Assembly (NCBI GenBank): GCA_029879735.1 | Contig: JAOUPS010000006.1 | Span: 1 to 39,673 of the forward strand | Reading direction: 5' to 3' | Length of the DNA: 39,673 bases | Origin: Candidatus Bathyarchaeota archaeon | GTDB taxonomy: Archaea; Thermoproteota; Bathyarchaeia; Bathyarchaeales; Bathycorpusculaceae | In this document: positions 7,028 through 15,496 of the stretch, piece by piece | How positions within the stretch are numbered: position 1 is the stretch's first letter | Layout of the letters: every line of letters starts with the position of its first letter | The notes under the pieces: generated by a model | The model's input: the letters and a program-made list of their open reading frames with translations, nothing else | What the model was told of the DNA's origin: nothing | Database searches by the model: none | Translations under genes and position numbers: made by a program

Positions 7028-7240
7028 GAGAACTCTCAGTGAGAAGCTGCGAGAACCCGGCTGAGAGCCTGAGAAGCTCTCACACGAGAAACCACGAGAA
7101 CCGCAGAGAACGCGCACGAGAACTGTCTGAGAAATTCGGGAAGCAGCTCTGAGAATCCGCTGAGAACTCTGAGGAAACACGAGAACCTGTTGAACATTGC
7201 AACGTGCGTTTTTGACAGGTGTGTGAGAAAATTCTGAGAA
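7028..7240. repeat. Phased GAGAA motif array
   Basis: Fourteen GAGAA motifs occur on the plus strand in 213 bp, at 7028, 7041, 7051, 7071, 7086, 7096, 7106, 7118, 7129, 7151, 7162, 7181, 7225 and 7236. Several are extended to CGAGAAC. Gaps are mostly 10-13 or about 20-22 bases, close to one or two helical turns, so most copies face one side of the DNA. Intervening bases differ, so this is not a simple tandem repeat. Possible roles: a cooperative protein binding array, curved DNA, or a repeated element in a non-coding RNA. No known element is recognised. Confidence 0.6.
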
Positions 7241-7632
7241 TTTTTAGCAAAAATCAGGTGGAAAAACACGTTTCAAATATGATTATATAAAGAAGAAAAA
7301 GAGTCTGAGAGAAGCTTAAGAGATAAGCTTGTTTGCACGTGTCAGCTATTCTAACATACATCGCTGGACATGGGAAAAATGAGCAGTGGTCTAATAAATG
7401 AAAACACCCTAATTCTTTTTGAGTGCAATGATGATTCTTTCGTTTTCTCCACGAGCATTTCTCTTCTGAGCTATTCTGCCTTCGCATCCAACGGCATGGG
7501 AGTGGACAGCAGTGCGCGCTTTCTTACACAACATTGTTGTGACAACTTTGCCTCCATTGTTGCTGATTGGCTTTTTGCAAAAACTAGAGTCTTACCAATT
7601 TCTTACTTGGAGAAGTAAGATTTCCCATAGTC
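7241..7632. other. Intergenic region with a cryptic open frame
   Basis: A rightward TATA-like element (TTATATAAAG near 7281) precedes a possible 82-codon plus-strand ORF (7370-7618), which I do not trust. The opposite strand between 7591 and 7409 has a 61-codon open frame of more protein-like, basic composition (SSFCKKPISNNGGKVV, then TTMLCKKARTAVHSH, then AVGCEGRIAQKRNARG). It lacks an early start codon; the first ATG lies a third of the way in. It may be a decayed gene of a small cysteine-containing protein. Identity unknown. Confidence 0.3.
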
Positions 7633-9177
7633 TCAACATTGCCTTCCTATTCGCGCGCTTAGCGTATGCATCACGTCACTTCTTGTTAGAATGCCCAATA
7701 ATAAACGCGTATTCTTGTCATCTACAACAAGAAGTCTTCCAACATTGTGTTTGCTCATTCTTTTGAAAGCCTCAGCAACAGAGTTATCAGGAAACGCTAC
7801 GATTAAATCTTTAGTGCCAATTTCACCAACAGAAAGACTGTTTCGCTTCTCTTTAGCAACTTTCATTGCATCCTGCAAGGTAACAATTCCCACAATTGTA
7901 TTTGTTTCATTTACTATCGGGAAGCCGATGTGATGATGCTCAGCTATTTCGTCGAGAAGCTCATCAACTGTCATGTTTGGCGGCACGGCAATAACTTTTT
8001 TTGTCATAATTTCTCCTACTTTCACTTCCTCCAGCATGCTTATTTCGGTGGCTATAGTCTTGTAGACGAACTCTACTGCAGTAGGAACAGGAACACCTGC
8101 TTTTCTCATAGCCATAATTTCCTGTGAAGCGGCGTTTCTTTTATGAGCGGACAACTGGATTAGATGAGCTAAGGTTTCTGGTTCAGCCTCTATCTTCTTT
8201 GTTGTTATAACGCCTCCTTTGACAGCTCTATTGAAGAAAGTTTCACCTTTCTTAGTTCTGATAATGACTATAGACCAGTCTTTTAATGGGCTTGCTCCGC
8301 CAATGCTTAGGTCGGCAAGTTCAGAGGTAAAGTCCCCACAAGTTCTACAACTATTCATGATATGGGATTTGACTTCTGAAAGAGGAATTCGAACAACACG
8401 GTTTTCTGTAGTTACGACGTATTCATTCGCCGTCAAATCCACATTTTGAATCTCGTTAGCTGCAATCTTATGTTCATGCAGAAGATACTCCAATAATCGA
8501 CCCAGTGAGAAGGTCCAGAGGCAGAAAAGCCCTATCGTTATTTCGAGACTGTGCATCAGCTTGTGTTGCCAAGCTTCGAGTTTTCGAAGCGCCCGAATGT
8601 GACAGGGAATGCCGACGAAACCGATACGGACCTTACCGTGTTCAAAAACGGCACGACCGAAAGCCTCCGCCACGGCAGAGGGCACAATTTTAGCGTCCAC
8701 GGCGGAAAGCGTGTCGTCTGGCACGAGGCTTATTGAAGGCTTAACTTTTATGGGAAATCTCGGTGAGGCTTCTGAGATTATGGCGCTGTCAATTATTTTT
8801 TTGTTGATGGCAAAATTAAGAAGTGCGTTTACAACACCCCCGCTCTTACTGGCATCTCTTAAAGTAGGGTTAGTGGCATGGGCAAGCAAAATCTTTCTGT
8901 AATGACCCAGACTTTCTCTTCTATGAGGCGCGTCCGCAACACACCGTAATGTTTCAAACAAAAGCGCGTCGGTATGGGGACATATGTCATAGCAGATTGG
9001 GCAAGAATCCAGATGTTCAGAACAATCATGAAGCCTATGTGGTTTGTCGTGCTCTATCTTTATTGCATGAACTGGACAAGCAGCCTCACAAGCACCGCAC
9101 AAGGTGCAGAATTCGGGTTCTATTATCATGCGTTCGAGCTCGTTGAACGCTATGAGTTTGTTCTTCTCCTCTGGCAT
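7633..9177 (-). CDS. FrhB-like F420/ferredoxin oxidoreductase fused to a CBS pair
   Basis: 514 residues in three parts. Residues ~20-85 form a two-cluster ferredoxin domain (CTLCGACEAACP at 24-35, then CPICYDICP). Residues ~90-360 form an FrhB domain (SGGVVNALL, GIPCHIRAL, CRTCGDFTSELADLSIGG). Residues ~387-510 hold two CBS motifs (VGEIMTKK, GIVTLQDAM, VGEIGTKD, GILTRSDVM). FrhB proteins pass electrons between F420 and iron-sulfur clusters. CBS pairs usually bind adenine nucleotides and regulate. The fusion suggests that electron entry is gated by energy charge, which is inference. It lies directly after nuoN in the same direction with its own promoter and Shine-Dalgarno (AGGAAGGT), so it is a natural candidate for the input module of the neighbouring complex. 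FpoF, the comparable subunit of methanogen Fpo, lacks CBS domains. Confidence 0.88.
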   Translation of the reverse strand: MPEEKNKLIAFNELERMIIEPEFCTLCGACEAACPVHAIKIEHDKPHRLHDCSEHLDSCPICYDICPHTDALLFETLRCVADAPHRRESLGHYRKILLAHATNPTLRDASKSGGVVNALLNFAINKKIIDSAIISEASPRFPIKVKPSISLVPDDTLSAVDAKIVPSAVAEAFGRAVFEHGKVRIGFVGIPCHIRALRKLEAWQHKLMHSLEITIGLFCLWTFSLGRLLEYLLHEHKIAANEIQNVDLTANEYVVTTENRVVRIPLSEVKSHIMNSCRTCGDFTSELADLSIGGASPLKDWSIVIIRTKKGETFFNRAVKGGVITTKKIEAEPETLAHLIQLSAHKRNAASQEIMAMRKAGVPVPTAVEFVYKTIATEISMLEEVKVGEIMTKKVIAVPPNMTVDELLDEIAEHHHIGFPIVNETNTIVGIVTLQDAMKVAKEKRNSLSVGEIGTKDLIVAFPDNSVAEAFKRMSKHNVGRLLVVDDKNTRLLLGILTRSDVMHTLSARIGRQC

Positions 9178-9189
9178 AGTTGAACCTTC

Positions 9190-9247
9190 CTACTCGTAAT
9201 AAAAGGGAAAAACTATGCTTAAATATATACCCAAATTTCAAGAGAAG
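9190..9247 (-). promoter_or_regulatory. Promoter of the FrhB-CBS gene
   Basis: On the minus strand a TATA core (GTATATATTTAAG, about 9219-9231) lies ~45-55 bp before the ATG at 9177, followed by AGGAAGGT as Shine-Dalgarno. The gene can thus be expressed apart from the upstream operon. A diverged copy lies at 5216-5273. Confidence 0.6.
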
Positions 9248-10744
9248 CTATGGTATAAACGGGAGCTGCTGTATTACGGGCTCGATAAGGTTTAGAACGA
9301 TCGTGGGATAGACGCCCAAAATGATTATTGCAGCAACAAGAATGAAGATTGGAACAAGTAGCTTTTTCGGTTCTTTAATTTTAGTTTCTTCTTGTGGTGT
9401 TTTTGCGTACATATAGTTGATTAACCTTAGCAAGTATGCGGCTTGAATGATGCTGGTTAAGACGCCGATGACTGCTAGCCAGCTTAGATTTGCTTCTATT
9501 GCAGATGTGAAGACCAGGTATTTTGCGATGAAACCTGCAAGAGGTGGAACGCCTGCGAAGGAAAAGACGCCGAGAAGTAGAGCTAAACTTGTAAACGGCA
9601 TTCTTCTACCTACTCCCGAAAAGTCCTCTAAGGTTTCGAATCCCATGCGGTTTAAAATTCCCAATGCCATAAAGGAAAGTGCTGTGGTTATTCCTCCAAT
9701 TAGGAAGAAGTAGAGGTTGCCCATGATTCCAAGCGGTGTTACGCTGGTTATCGCTACAAGATTGTAACCGACATCTGCGATGCAAACATTTGCTATTAAA
9801 CGTTTCACGTTTTCTTGAGCTAACGCGAGCAAGTTGCCCACTATCATTGTTAACGCGGAGAAAACGGCGAGCATAACTGTCCACTCCAGAACTGTGGGCG
9901 GCGTCAAGATGTAGATGAGAACTCTCAGCAGAACGTAATAGCTTCCTTGGTCTATGAGTGCCGAAAGAAATGCTGAAGAGGACGCTGGTGCTGCTGTGTA
10001 AGCATCTGGAAGCCACATGTGAAACGGTACCACGGCAGCCTCGATAGCGTAGCCAGCTGCAATAAAAATGAAGGCGGTTACAAGTAGATGCTTGTCTTCT
10101 AAGGCTATCAAAGCTTGTTTTACTGCCCAGAAGTTAAGTGTACCAGTGATGCCGTAAACTATTGAAAGCCCGTAGACTATGAAGGCTGAGGCAATGATTA
10201 TCATAACTAGGTATTTTAATGTGGCATGTAGAGAACTGGGTGTTTTACGGTAGAGCATCAAGAAACTTGAGCCTGCTGCCGAGGCCTCCCAGAAAATGAA
10301 GAGGGTTAGGAGGTCGCCTGAGAAGGCGGTGCCTATTATGCAGCCGATAATTATCAGCATAACCGAGTAGTATCGTTCTGAAGGTCTTTCACTGAGATTA
10401 ATGTAGAAGATGCTGTACAGAAAAGTAACTGCGCCGACGATTGTGAAGATGATTGCCATGTAAATTGACATTGCGTCTATCATGAAAGTGCTTGAAAATA
10501 TAGCAAGCGGTTCGCTTGTTAAGGTTATGTTAAGGAATGGTTGAGGTGAGGGGTGTTCATAATATTTGATTGCTAAATTCGCTATAGGTATAGCCGCAAT
10601 AATGAAAACCGTTGAGAACCAACCAAGCGTGAGAACAGTTTTCATGCCTTTTCTTTTGCGCATAGCCTTAACTACTGGAATCGTTAAAAGCGAAAACAAG
10701 ACGAAACTAATTATCGGCAAAGAAACATCTAGAATTTCTATCAT
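9248..10744 (-). CDS. nuoN: Complex I-like antiporter subunit N
   Basis: A 498-residue polytopic membrane protein of the NuoN/FpoN antiporter family, normal in length. The fold signature VPFHMWLPDAYTAAPAS and the helix-5 FWEAS segment are present. By alignment with E. coli NuoN, helix-7 Lys217 is Glu (IEAAVVPFH) and helix-8 Lys247 is Asp (ALIDQGS). The helix-12 Lys is kept (FIAKYLV). Replacing basic by acidic residues along the proton path is unusual and is shared in spirit with the orphan NuoL paralogues. Last of the A-to-N operon, 12 bp after nuoM. ATG start. Confidence 0.9.
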   Translation of the reverse strand: MIEILDVSLPIISFVLFSLLTIPVVKAMRKRKGMKTVLTLGWFSTVFIIAAIPIANLAIKYYEHPSPQPFLNITLTSEPLAIFSSTFMIDAMSIYMAIIFTIVGAVTFLYSIFYINLSERPSERYYSVMLIIIGCIIGTAFSGDLLTLFIFWEASAAGSSFLMLYRKTPSSLHATLKYLVMIIIASAFIVYGLSIVYGITGTLNFWAVKQALIALEDKHLLVTAFIFIAAGYAIEAAVVPFHMWLPDAYTAAPASSSAFLSALIDQGSYYVLLRVLIYILTPPTVLEWTVMLAVFSALTMIVGNLLALAQENVKRLIANVCIADVGYNLVAITSVTPLGIMGNLYFFLIGGITTALSFMALGILNRMGFETLEDFSGVGRRMPFTSLALLLGVFSFAGVPPLAGFIAKYLVFTSAIEANLSWLAVIGVLTSIIQAAYLLRLINYMYAKTPQEETKIKEPKKLLVPIFILVAAIIILGVYPTIVLNLIEPVIQQLPFIP

Positions 10745-10756
10745 TGGCTTTCCTCA

Positions 10757-12256
10757 CTAAACAAAACTTACAGTGTTAATGAGATCAAGGAAGAATGCGG
10801 GCCATATTCCAAGAACTATGACAAACACCATCAAGATGGTCATTGCACACTTCATAAAAAACGGAGCATCTTTAGCTCTTTTGAGTTTCGTAGGTCCCAA
10901 AAAGATATGGCGTATATATCTTAAGGCGTAAGCGAGTGACAGAACAGTGGCTACTAGCATTAACGCTGTTGGCAGAAGGTAGAAACTGTCATTGTTGATT
11001 GTTTGGAAGGCTCCGACGAATATTAGAAATTCGCTGATGAAACAAGCGAATGGGGGTACGCCTCCGATGCTTAATGCTGATGTAGTTGAAGCTGTTGCGG
11101 TAACAGGCATCTGTCCAGCGAGTCCACCCATTTCGCGTATATCTCGGATTCCAAGCTGTTTCATAACGGCACCGGCTGACAAGAAGAGCAAGCCTTTGCT
11201 TACAGAGTGATTTACGAGATGCAGCACCGTCCCGGTCAGCGCTGTCCCGGTCACGGGTTCTTGGAAAGGAAAGAGGGAAAGCCCGAAAAGAACGTAGCCC
11301 ATGTGAGCTATACTTGAATATGCTATTACTCTTTTTATGTCATTTTCCACCAAAGCAATCAGAGACCCAAAGAACGCGGATATAACTCCGAACACTGCTA
11401 AACCGTGCAGAAATTGGTTTCCAAAATCAGTTGCAATGACGGCGACAGCGGGGAACACTGTTCCTAAAGACACTCGGAGTATCGCATAAGCGCCAGCCCC
11501 GATGATAACTCCGCTTAGAAGAGCAGACATTGGTGCAGGTGCCTCGGAGTGCGCATCCGGCAGCCACATGTGAACCGGAACAACAGCCATTTTCACGGCA
11601 AAACCTGCTGTAAGCGACAGCAAAATCCACTTGACAAGGTCGGGTTGGGCAGCCATCAACAGGTCTTGGGCCTGAAACATGTCTAAGTCGCCTGTAACCA
11701 TGAAGATGGCTCCTATGCCTAGAAGAACAAAGACGGCGCCTGCGTGAGTGAATATGAAAAACTTGAACGCTGCTCTATATGGTTCTTTGTAGCCCCATCC
11801 ACCAATTATGAAATACGATGGGACAAGCATTAGCTCCCAACAGAAGTAGAAAAGCATAAGATTTGACGTGATGAAAACGCCGACGAGACCTATAAACAGC
11901 AACGTCAAAAGCGCATAGTATTCAGCAAGTCCTTTCTTCTTCTGCATGTAATTGACTGAGAAAAGAGCAGCAACTAGAATAAGTATCAAAGTTATAATTG
12001 CCATGGACAAACTGATGCCGTCAACAAAAAGCGTAAAGGAAGAACCGAGAACAGGAATCCAATAATAGGACTCAACATATTTGTGCTCTGCGGATTCGAG
12101 AACGACGGGTACGGTTGTGGAAAGCAATGCGATGTCGGCTAGGGCGATTAAGGCAACCAGAATCGCGGCTGTCTTTGCAGATTTTTTCCCCGTCAAATAA
12201 ACAACTAGAACAGCTAATGTAGGCAAGAGTAATGTTAACAAGAGTATGTTTTGCAT
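10757..12256 (-). CDS. nuoM: Complex I-like antiporter subunit M
   Basis: 499 residues, NuoM/FpoM family: helix-5 CWELMLVPSY, helix-7 VKMAVVPVHMWLPDAHSEAP, the His/His/Lys helix (HLVNHSVSKGLLF) and the helix-12 Glu (FISEFL) are all present. The helix-8 Lys (E. coli Lys265) is Gly here (SGVIIGAGAYAIL). It should form one of the three antiporter-like modules of the membrane arm, moving protons or sodium ions in step with redox chemistry in the peripheral arm. Six bases separate it from nuoL, consistent with co-translation. ATG start. Confidence 0.92.
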   Translation of the reverse strand: MQNILLLTLLLPTLAVLVVYLTGKKSAKTAAILVALIALADIALLSTTVPVVLESAEHKYVESYYWIPVLGSSFTLFVDGISLSMAIITLILILVAALFSVNYMQKKKGLAEYYALLTLLFIGLVGVFITSNLMLFYFCWELMLVPSYFIIGGWGYKEPYRAAFKFFIFTHAGAVFVLLGIGAIFMVTGDLDMFQAQDLLMAAQPDLVKWILLSLTAGFAVKMAVVPVHMWLPDAHSEAPAPMSALLSGVIIGAGAYAILRVSLGTVFPAVAVIATDFGNQFLHGLAVFGVISAFFGSLIALVENDIKRVIAYSSIAHMGYVLFGLSLFPFQEPVTGTALTGTVLHLVNHSVSKGLLFLSAGAVMKQLGIRDIREMGGLAGQMPVTATASTTSALSIGGVPPFACFISEFLIFVGAFQTINNDSFYLLPTALMLVATVLSLAYALRYIRHIFLGPTKLKRAKDAPFFMKCAMTILMVFVIVLGIWPAFFLDLINTVSFV

Positions 12257-12262
12257 TTCATA

Positions 12263-14296
12263 TCACCTAAACATTGTGGCTATTATTAATATTAAGAGTA
12301 TTAAAAATCCGAGCAGAGCCGCCGCTATGAAATGCTGTAGGGAGCCAGAATATGTTTTCCTGAGTTTTGAGGCGGATAACAACGTTCTGTTTGCCGCGAT
12401 ATACAGTATTTCATCGACAAAAACGTCAAGGTACTCGCGAGTGCCATGAGCCAAACTTATCACTCCATTTGCGGTAAATTGGGGCAAACGGTTAAAGATC
12501 GCATTTTCAACGTGTTTGTGAGCACCATTAGCGATTCTAATGATTCCATGGGCAAAAAAGTAAGGTAAACGTCCAAAACCAGTTACTTCAATGCGTCGAA
12601 GACCTTTAGATATGCCGCCGAATCCCTTGACAATGACTTTTTCGTAGAAATCGTCGAAGAAGTAGCCATGCTCCAAAACCGTGTTCAAGGGAGCCAACAA
12701 AGTCCTTCTTGTCCTTTCTATTAACACGGATTTCCGGGAATAAGTGAGATACACGGGAAAGCCCCCCAAGAAAAGGACGATTAGGAAAATCAGGGTTGAG
12801 GAACTGTAAACCTCACTTAGCCCTATTTCCACGCTAACGTGCATAAACTTGGCAACTAAATTTCCAAGCAAACCCCAAGCGGCACATAGCACAGCGAGTA
12901 TGCCAGAGGAGAAGAGCATTATCTTTGGAGCTTCATGCAAATGAATTTTCTTCAAATAATCCGACTTCTCACGCAGGAAGGTAAGTATAATAGATCGCAG
13001 AGTGTAGGCAAACGTAACCGATGTGGCAGCATAAATTGTGAGCACTAGTAGAACATCTCCAGTCGACCAAAGACTACTTATAATGAGCCCTTTGCTGAAA
13101 AAACTTGCGAACGGAGGCACCCCGGTACGGGCAAACATAACGACTATACTGAGTCCAAACGTGATCGGCATTGCCTTCCGCAGTCCACCCATCAGTCGCA
13201 TGTCACGGGTTCCAAGCGTGTGAACGATGCCGCCTATTGCAAGGAAACCGAGTCCTTGGAAGAAGGCGTGGCTTAACATGTGAAACAAACCGGCAAACCA
13301 GCCTTGTGAAGAAGTAGGCGAGACGGCGCCTAATGCTGCCATCATGAATCCTATTTGGCTAATTGTTGAGTAAGCAGGCACTCCTTTTATGTCAGGCGTA
13401 TGCACCGCCAAGGTTGCCCCAACGAATGCGGTAATAGCGCCAATCCAAGCCACAGAAGGCAGCCACATAGGGATTGATAGTGCGAGCGGCCCGAACAATA
13501 TGAACAATCTAGCGATCAGGTAAACCCCTGCCTTCACCATGGTTGCCCCGTGCAAGAGAGCGCTAACCGAAGTCGGTGCCTCCATGGCACTGTACAACCA
13601 TGTGTGTAAGGGTAGCTGAGCTGATTTTGCAACTGCTCCACCAAGCATGAGAAAGGCAACAGCGGTTAAAGTTGGTAAAGGCACAGCTCCTATTTTGGCA
13701 ATTGTATCATGGAATGAAAATGTTCCCAAACTAGCGTAAAGAAGAGCAATCGCAGCTAAAAGGCAAACGTCGCCCACGCGGGTCATGAGGAAAACTTTGA
13801 TGCCTGCGCCAACAGATTCTGGGCGTTTGTACCAGAAAGAAACCAACGAATAAGAACAGAGTCCTACCATTTCCCAGAAAACAAACATCTGAAGAAAGTT
13901 ATCCGACATGACAAGTCCGATCATTGAACCAATGAAAAGAAGCATGAAAAAATAGTATCTGGCTAAGCCTTCTTCGCCCGCCATATAACCCAAAGAGTAA
14001 ATGATGATTATGAAACCGAAGAAAGCAATTAAATTCGCAAATAGAACGCTTAACGGGTCGATAAACACCCCTGCATTTATACCCAACGTAGAAATCCATG
14101 GCACGGTGGATTCTGGATTCGTTAAAGTGTCAAAGTAAACGTCAGGAACCATAGAAAACGCGAATACAGTAGCGGCTAAACTTACTATCACTGCAAAGCA
14201 GTCTCTTGCTTTTCCACCTAACCGCGCGACGAGTGGGACAAACAGGCTAGAAAGGGTTGGGATTACCCAAACAAGCCACGACGCATAAGGAAGCAA
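12263..14296 (-). CDS. nuoL: Complex I-like antiporter subunit L (canonical copy)
   Basis: 677 residues with a long C-terminal extension, as in NuoL/FpoL, where it forms the lateral helix along the membrane arm. It keeps helix-7 Lys (AKSAQLPLHTW), helix-8 His (ALLHGATMVKAGVYL), both central histidines (FHMLSHAFF) and helix-12 Lys (FFSKGLI). The Lys after the second His is Gln (FFQGLGF), and LPDAM is altered to LYSAM. It contrasts with the two orphan paralogues at 224 and 3097, which have lost most of these. The C-terminal region holds two ~27-residue repeats, starting LPYFFAHGIIRIANGAH and LPQFTANGVISLAHGTR. TTG start follows the nuoK stop directly. Confidence 0.92.
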   Translation of the reverse strand: MLPYASWLVWVIPTLSSLFVPLVARLGGKARDCFAVIVSLAATVFAFSMVPDVYFDTLTNPESTVPWISTLGINAGVFIDPLSVLFANLIAFFGFIIIIYSLGYMAGEEGLARYYFFMLLFIGSMIGLVMSDNFLQMFVFWEMVGLCSYSLVSFWYKRPESVGAGIKVFLMTRVGDVCLLAAIALLYASLGTFSFHDTIAKIGAVPLPTLTAVAFLMLGGAVAKSAQLPLHTWLYSAMEAPTSVSALLHGATMVKAGVYLIARLFILFGPLALSIPMWLPSVAWIGAITAFVGATLAVHTPDIKGVPAYSTISQIGFMMAALGAVSPTSSQGWFAGLFHMLSHAFFQGLGFLAIGGIVHTLGTRDMRLMGGLRKAMPITFGLSIVVMFARTGVPPFASFFSKGLIISSLWSTGDVLLVLTIYAATSVTFAYTLRSIILTFLREKSDYLKKIHLHEAPKIMLFSSGILAVLCAAWGLLGNLVAKFMHVSVEIGLSEVYSSSTLIFLIVLFLGGFPVYLTYSRKSVLIERTRRTLLAPLNTVLEHGYFFDDFYEKVIVKGFGGISKGLRRIEVTGFGRLPYFFAHGIIRIANGAHKHVENAIFNRLPQFTANGVISLAHGTREYLDVFVDEILYIAANRTLLSASKLRKTYSGSLQHFIAAALLGFLILLILIIATMFR

Positions 14297-14644
14297 CTAG
14301 ACAATGTCCTCCTTTATTTTGCTATCACTTTTTCCTTCACCTTCAATCGTTTCGTGCTGCTCTAACTTCGCTAATTTTCTGATGTCGCATGTTCCATATT
14401 TCTTAGAAGCTATGACCAATAAAGCCAATATGATACCAGTTACACAGGTGTCAGTGGAAAAGGCAAGGATCAAAAAAGCTTCGCCTAGTGCCTTGTTCAA
14501 TGAAGAGGCGAGCAACACGAAATTCATCGATGCTGCTGTTGCGATTAATTCAACCGATATTAACACTTTCAACAGGTGACGCTTGGTTAACAGACCGTAA
14601 ATACCAATTGCAAGCAATGTCATCGACAGAATTACGTAATCCAT
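14297..14644 (-). CDS. nuoK: Complex I-like subunit K
   Basis: The ATG at 14644 overlaps the nuoJ stop as TGATG and gives 115 residues, near the usual ~100. An upstream start at 14749 would lie inside nuoJ and is rejected. Three membrane helices are expected. The first conserved Glu (LISVELIATAASMN) is kept. The second (E. coli Glu72, in AAE-AAIG) reads TDT-CVTG here, so Glu is replaced by Thr with Asp beside it. A charged C-terminal tail of ~35 residues is extra. NuoK links the quinone-side module to the antiporters and resembles MrpC. Confidence 0.87.
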   Translation of the reverse strand: MDYVILSMTLLAIGIYGLLTKRHLLKVLISVELIATAASMNFVLLASSLNKALGEAFLILAFSTDTCVTGIILALLVIASKKYGTCDIRKLAKLEQHETIEGEGKSDSKIKEDIV

Positions 14645-15108
14645 CAGTTTTTTCCCTCCTTTTTTTCGTGCAGAACTATGGCAATGCCTAAAGCAACAGT
14701 CATTATCACTAAACCTTGTAAAACAACATCTATTGCTCTCAAGTTCCATAACGCTTCTGGAAACGAAACATCCGAAGAAACACTGGTTGGGATAGTTCTG
14801 ACTGAAAGAAAAATGGATGGGATCGACAAAAGTAACGCTGCTGCTATGGCTAGAAAAGCGTTTTTTAAAGGTTTTTTCCCACTCGGTTTTTCACTAAGCA
14901 TTTCACCTGACAGGAAAAGAACCGCCAATGTTCCTACACCTATAGCCAGCTGAAAAACAGCCACGAAAGTGGCATCGTTTAGAGCGTATAAAACCGCCGC
15001 CAAAATGAGTGTGCCTGTTAGAGAGGCAACTGAATAGACTGCGTCATCAAGATGGACTGCCAAAAAAGCCGAAACAATCAATCCTACTGCAAGCAATTCC
15101 AGAATCAT
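14644..15108 (-). CDS. nuoJ: Complex I-like subunit J
   Basis: 154 residues, about five membrane helices, NuoJ/FpoJ family (related to MrpA C-terminal/MrpB segments). ATG start directly follows the nuoI stop. Sequence cues are the N-terminal LELLAVGLIVSAFLAVHLDD, VAVFQLAIGVGTLAVLFLSG (NuoJ helix 3 with its pi-bulge region), and a final helix VVLQGLVIMTVALGIAIVL. It is part of the E-channel region joining the catalytic core to the antiporters. Typical energy-converting hydrogenases such as Ech do not have this subunit. Confidence 0.85.
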   Translation of the reverse strand: MILELLAVGLIVSAFLAVHLDDAVYSVASLTGTLILAAVLYALNDATFVAVFQLAIGVGTLAVLFLSGEMLSEKPSGKKPLKNAFLAIAAALLLSIPSIFLSVRTIPTSVSSDVSFPEALWNLRAIDVVLQGLVIMTVALGIAIVLHEKKEGKN

Positions 15109-15492
15109 TTACGCCTCACTCCTCTTTTGAAGATTTATCTGCGGTTTAACCACCAACTCGTGCTTATTCGTTGAGGCGAGTTCAAAAAACCCAGAAGTTT
15201 TAATAGCGTTTCTAGGACAGCTTTCAGCGCATTGATAACAGAAGATGCAAAGGTCAAGATGAAACAATGGTTTTTTCTTTCCTTCAACATCCACCATCTC
15301 GATGGCTTTCGCTGGACAATCTCTAGCGCACAAACCACAACCGATACAAAGGTCTATATCGAATATTTGCCTGCCACGGAAACCGTCAGGAACTTTCGGT
15401 TTGACCTCGGGATATTTTTGAGTGGCCGGTTTTCTGAAAATCTGAGAAAGCACCTCTTTCAACATCGGTGATAGCTTGATTTTTTTAGTCAT
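15109..15492 (-). CDS. nuoI: Complex I-like 2[4Fe-4S] subunit I
   Basis: The ATG at 15492 lies four bases after the nuoH stop and gives 127 residues. A start at 15543 would sit inside nuoH and is rejected. Two canonical ferredoxin motifs are present, CIGCGLCARDCP and CIFCYQCAESCP, each followed by a hydrophobic residue run. NuoI/EchF-type subunits pass electrons from the input side to the proximal cluster of subunit B. The N-terminus is shorter than bacterial NuoI and similar to archaeal and hydrogenase forms. Confidence 0.92.
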   Translation of the reverse strand: MTKKIKLSPMLKEVLSQIFRKPATQKYPEVKPKVPDGFRGRQIFDIDLCIGCGLCARDCPAKAIEMVDVEGKKKPLFHLDLCIFCYQCAESCPRNAIKTSGFFELASTNKHELVVKPQINLQKRSEA

Positions 15493-15496
15493 TTTG

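Noticed and set aside
6950-7269. Minus-strand ORFs across the GAGAA array
   Set aside because: Their serine/arginine/leucine repeats simply reflect the TTCTC motif. There is no consistent frame and no recognisable domain.
7370-7618. 82-codon plus-strand ORF
   Set aside because: It has no Shine-Dalgarno and no recognisable features, and the opposite strand looks more protein-like. Left as part of the intergenic description.
6555-7632. Possible CRISPR array or insertion sequence in the large gap
   Set aside because: The repeated unit is only about 5-7 bases with no constant repeat/spacer structure, and there are no terminal inverted repeats or transposase.
14645-14749. Longer N-terminus for NuoK from an upstream start
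   Set aside because: The extra residues are antiporter-unrelated and lie wholly within nuoJ. ATG 14644 overlaps the nuoJ stop in the usual TGATG manner.
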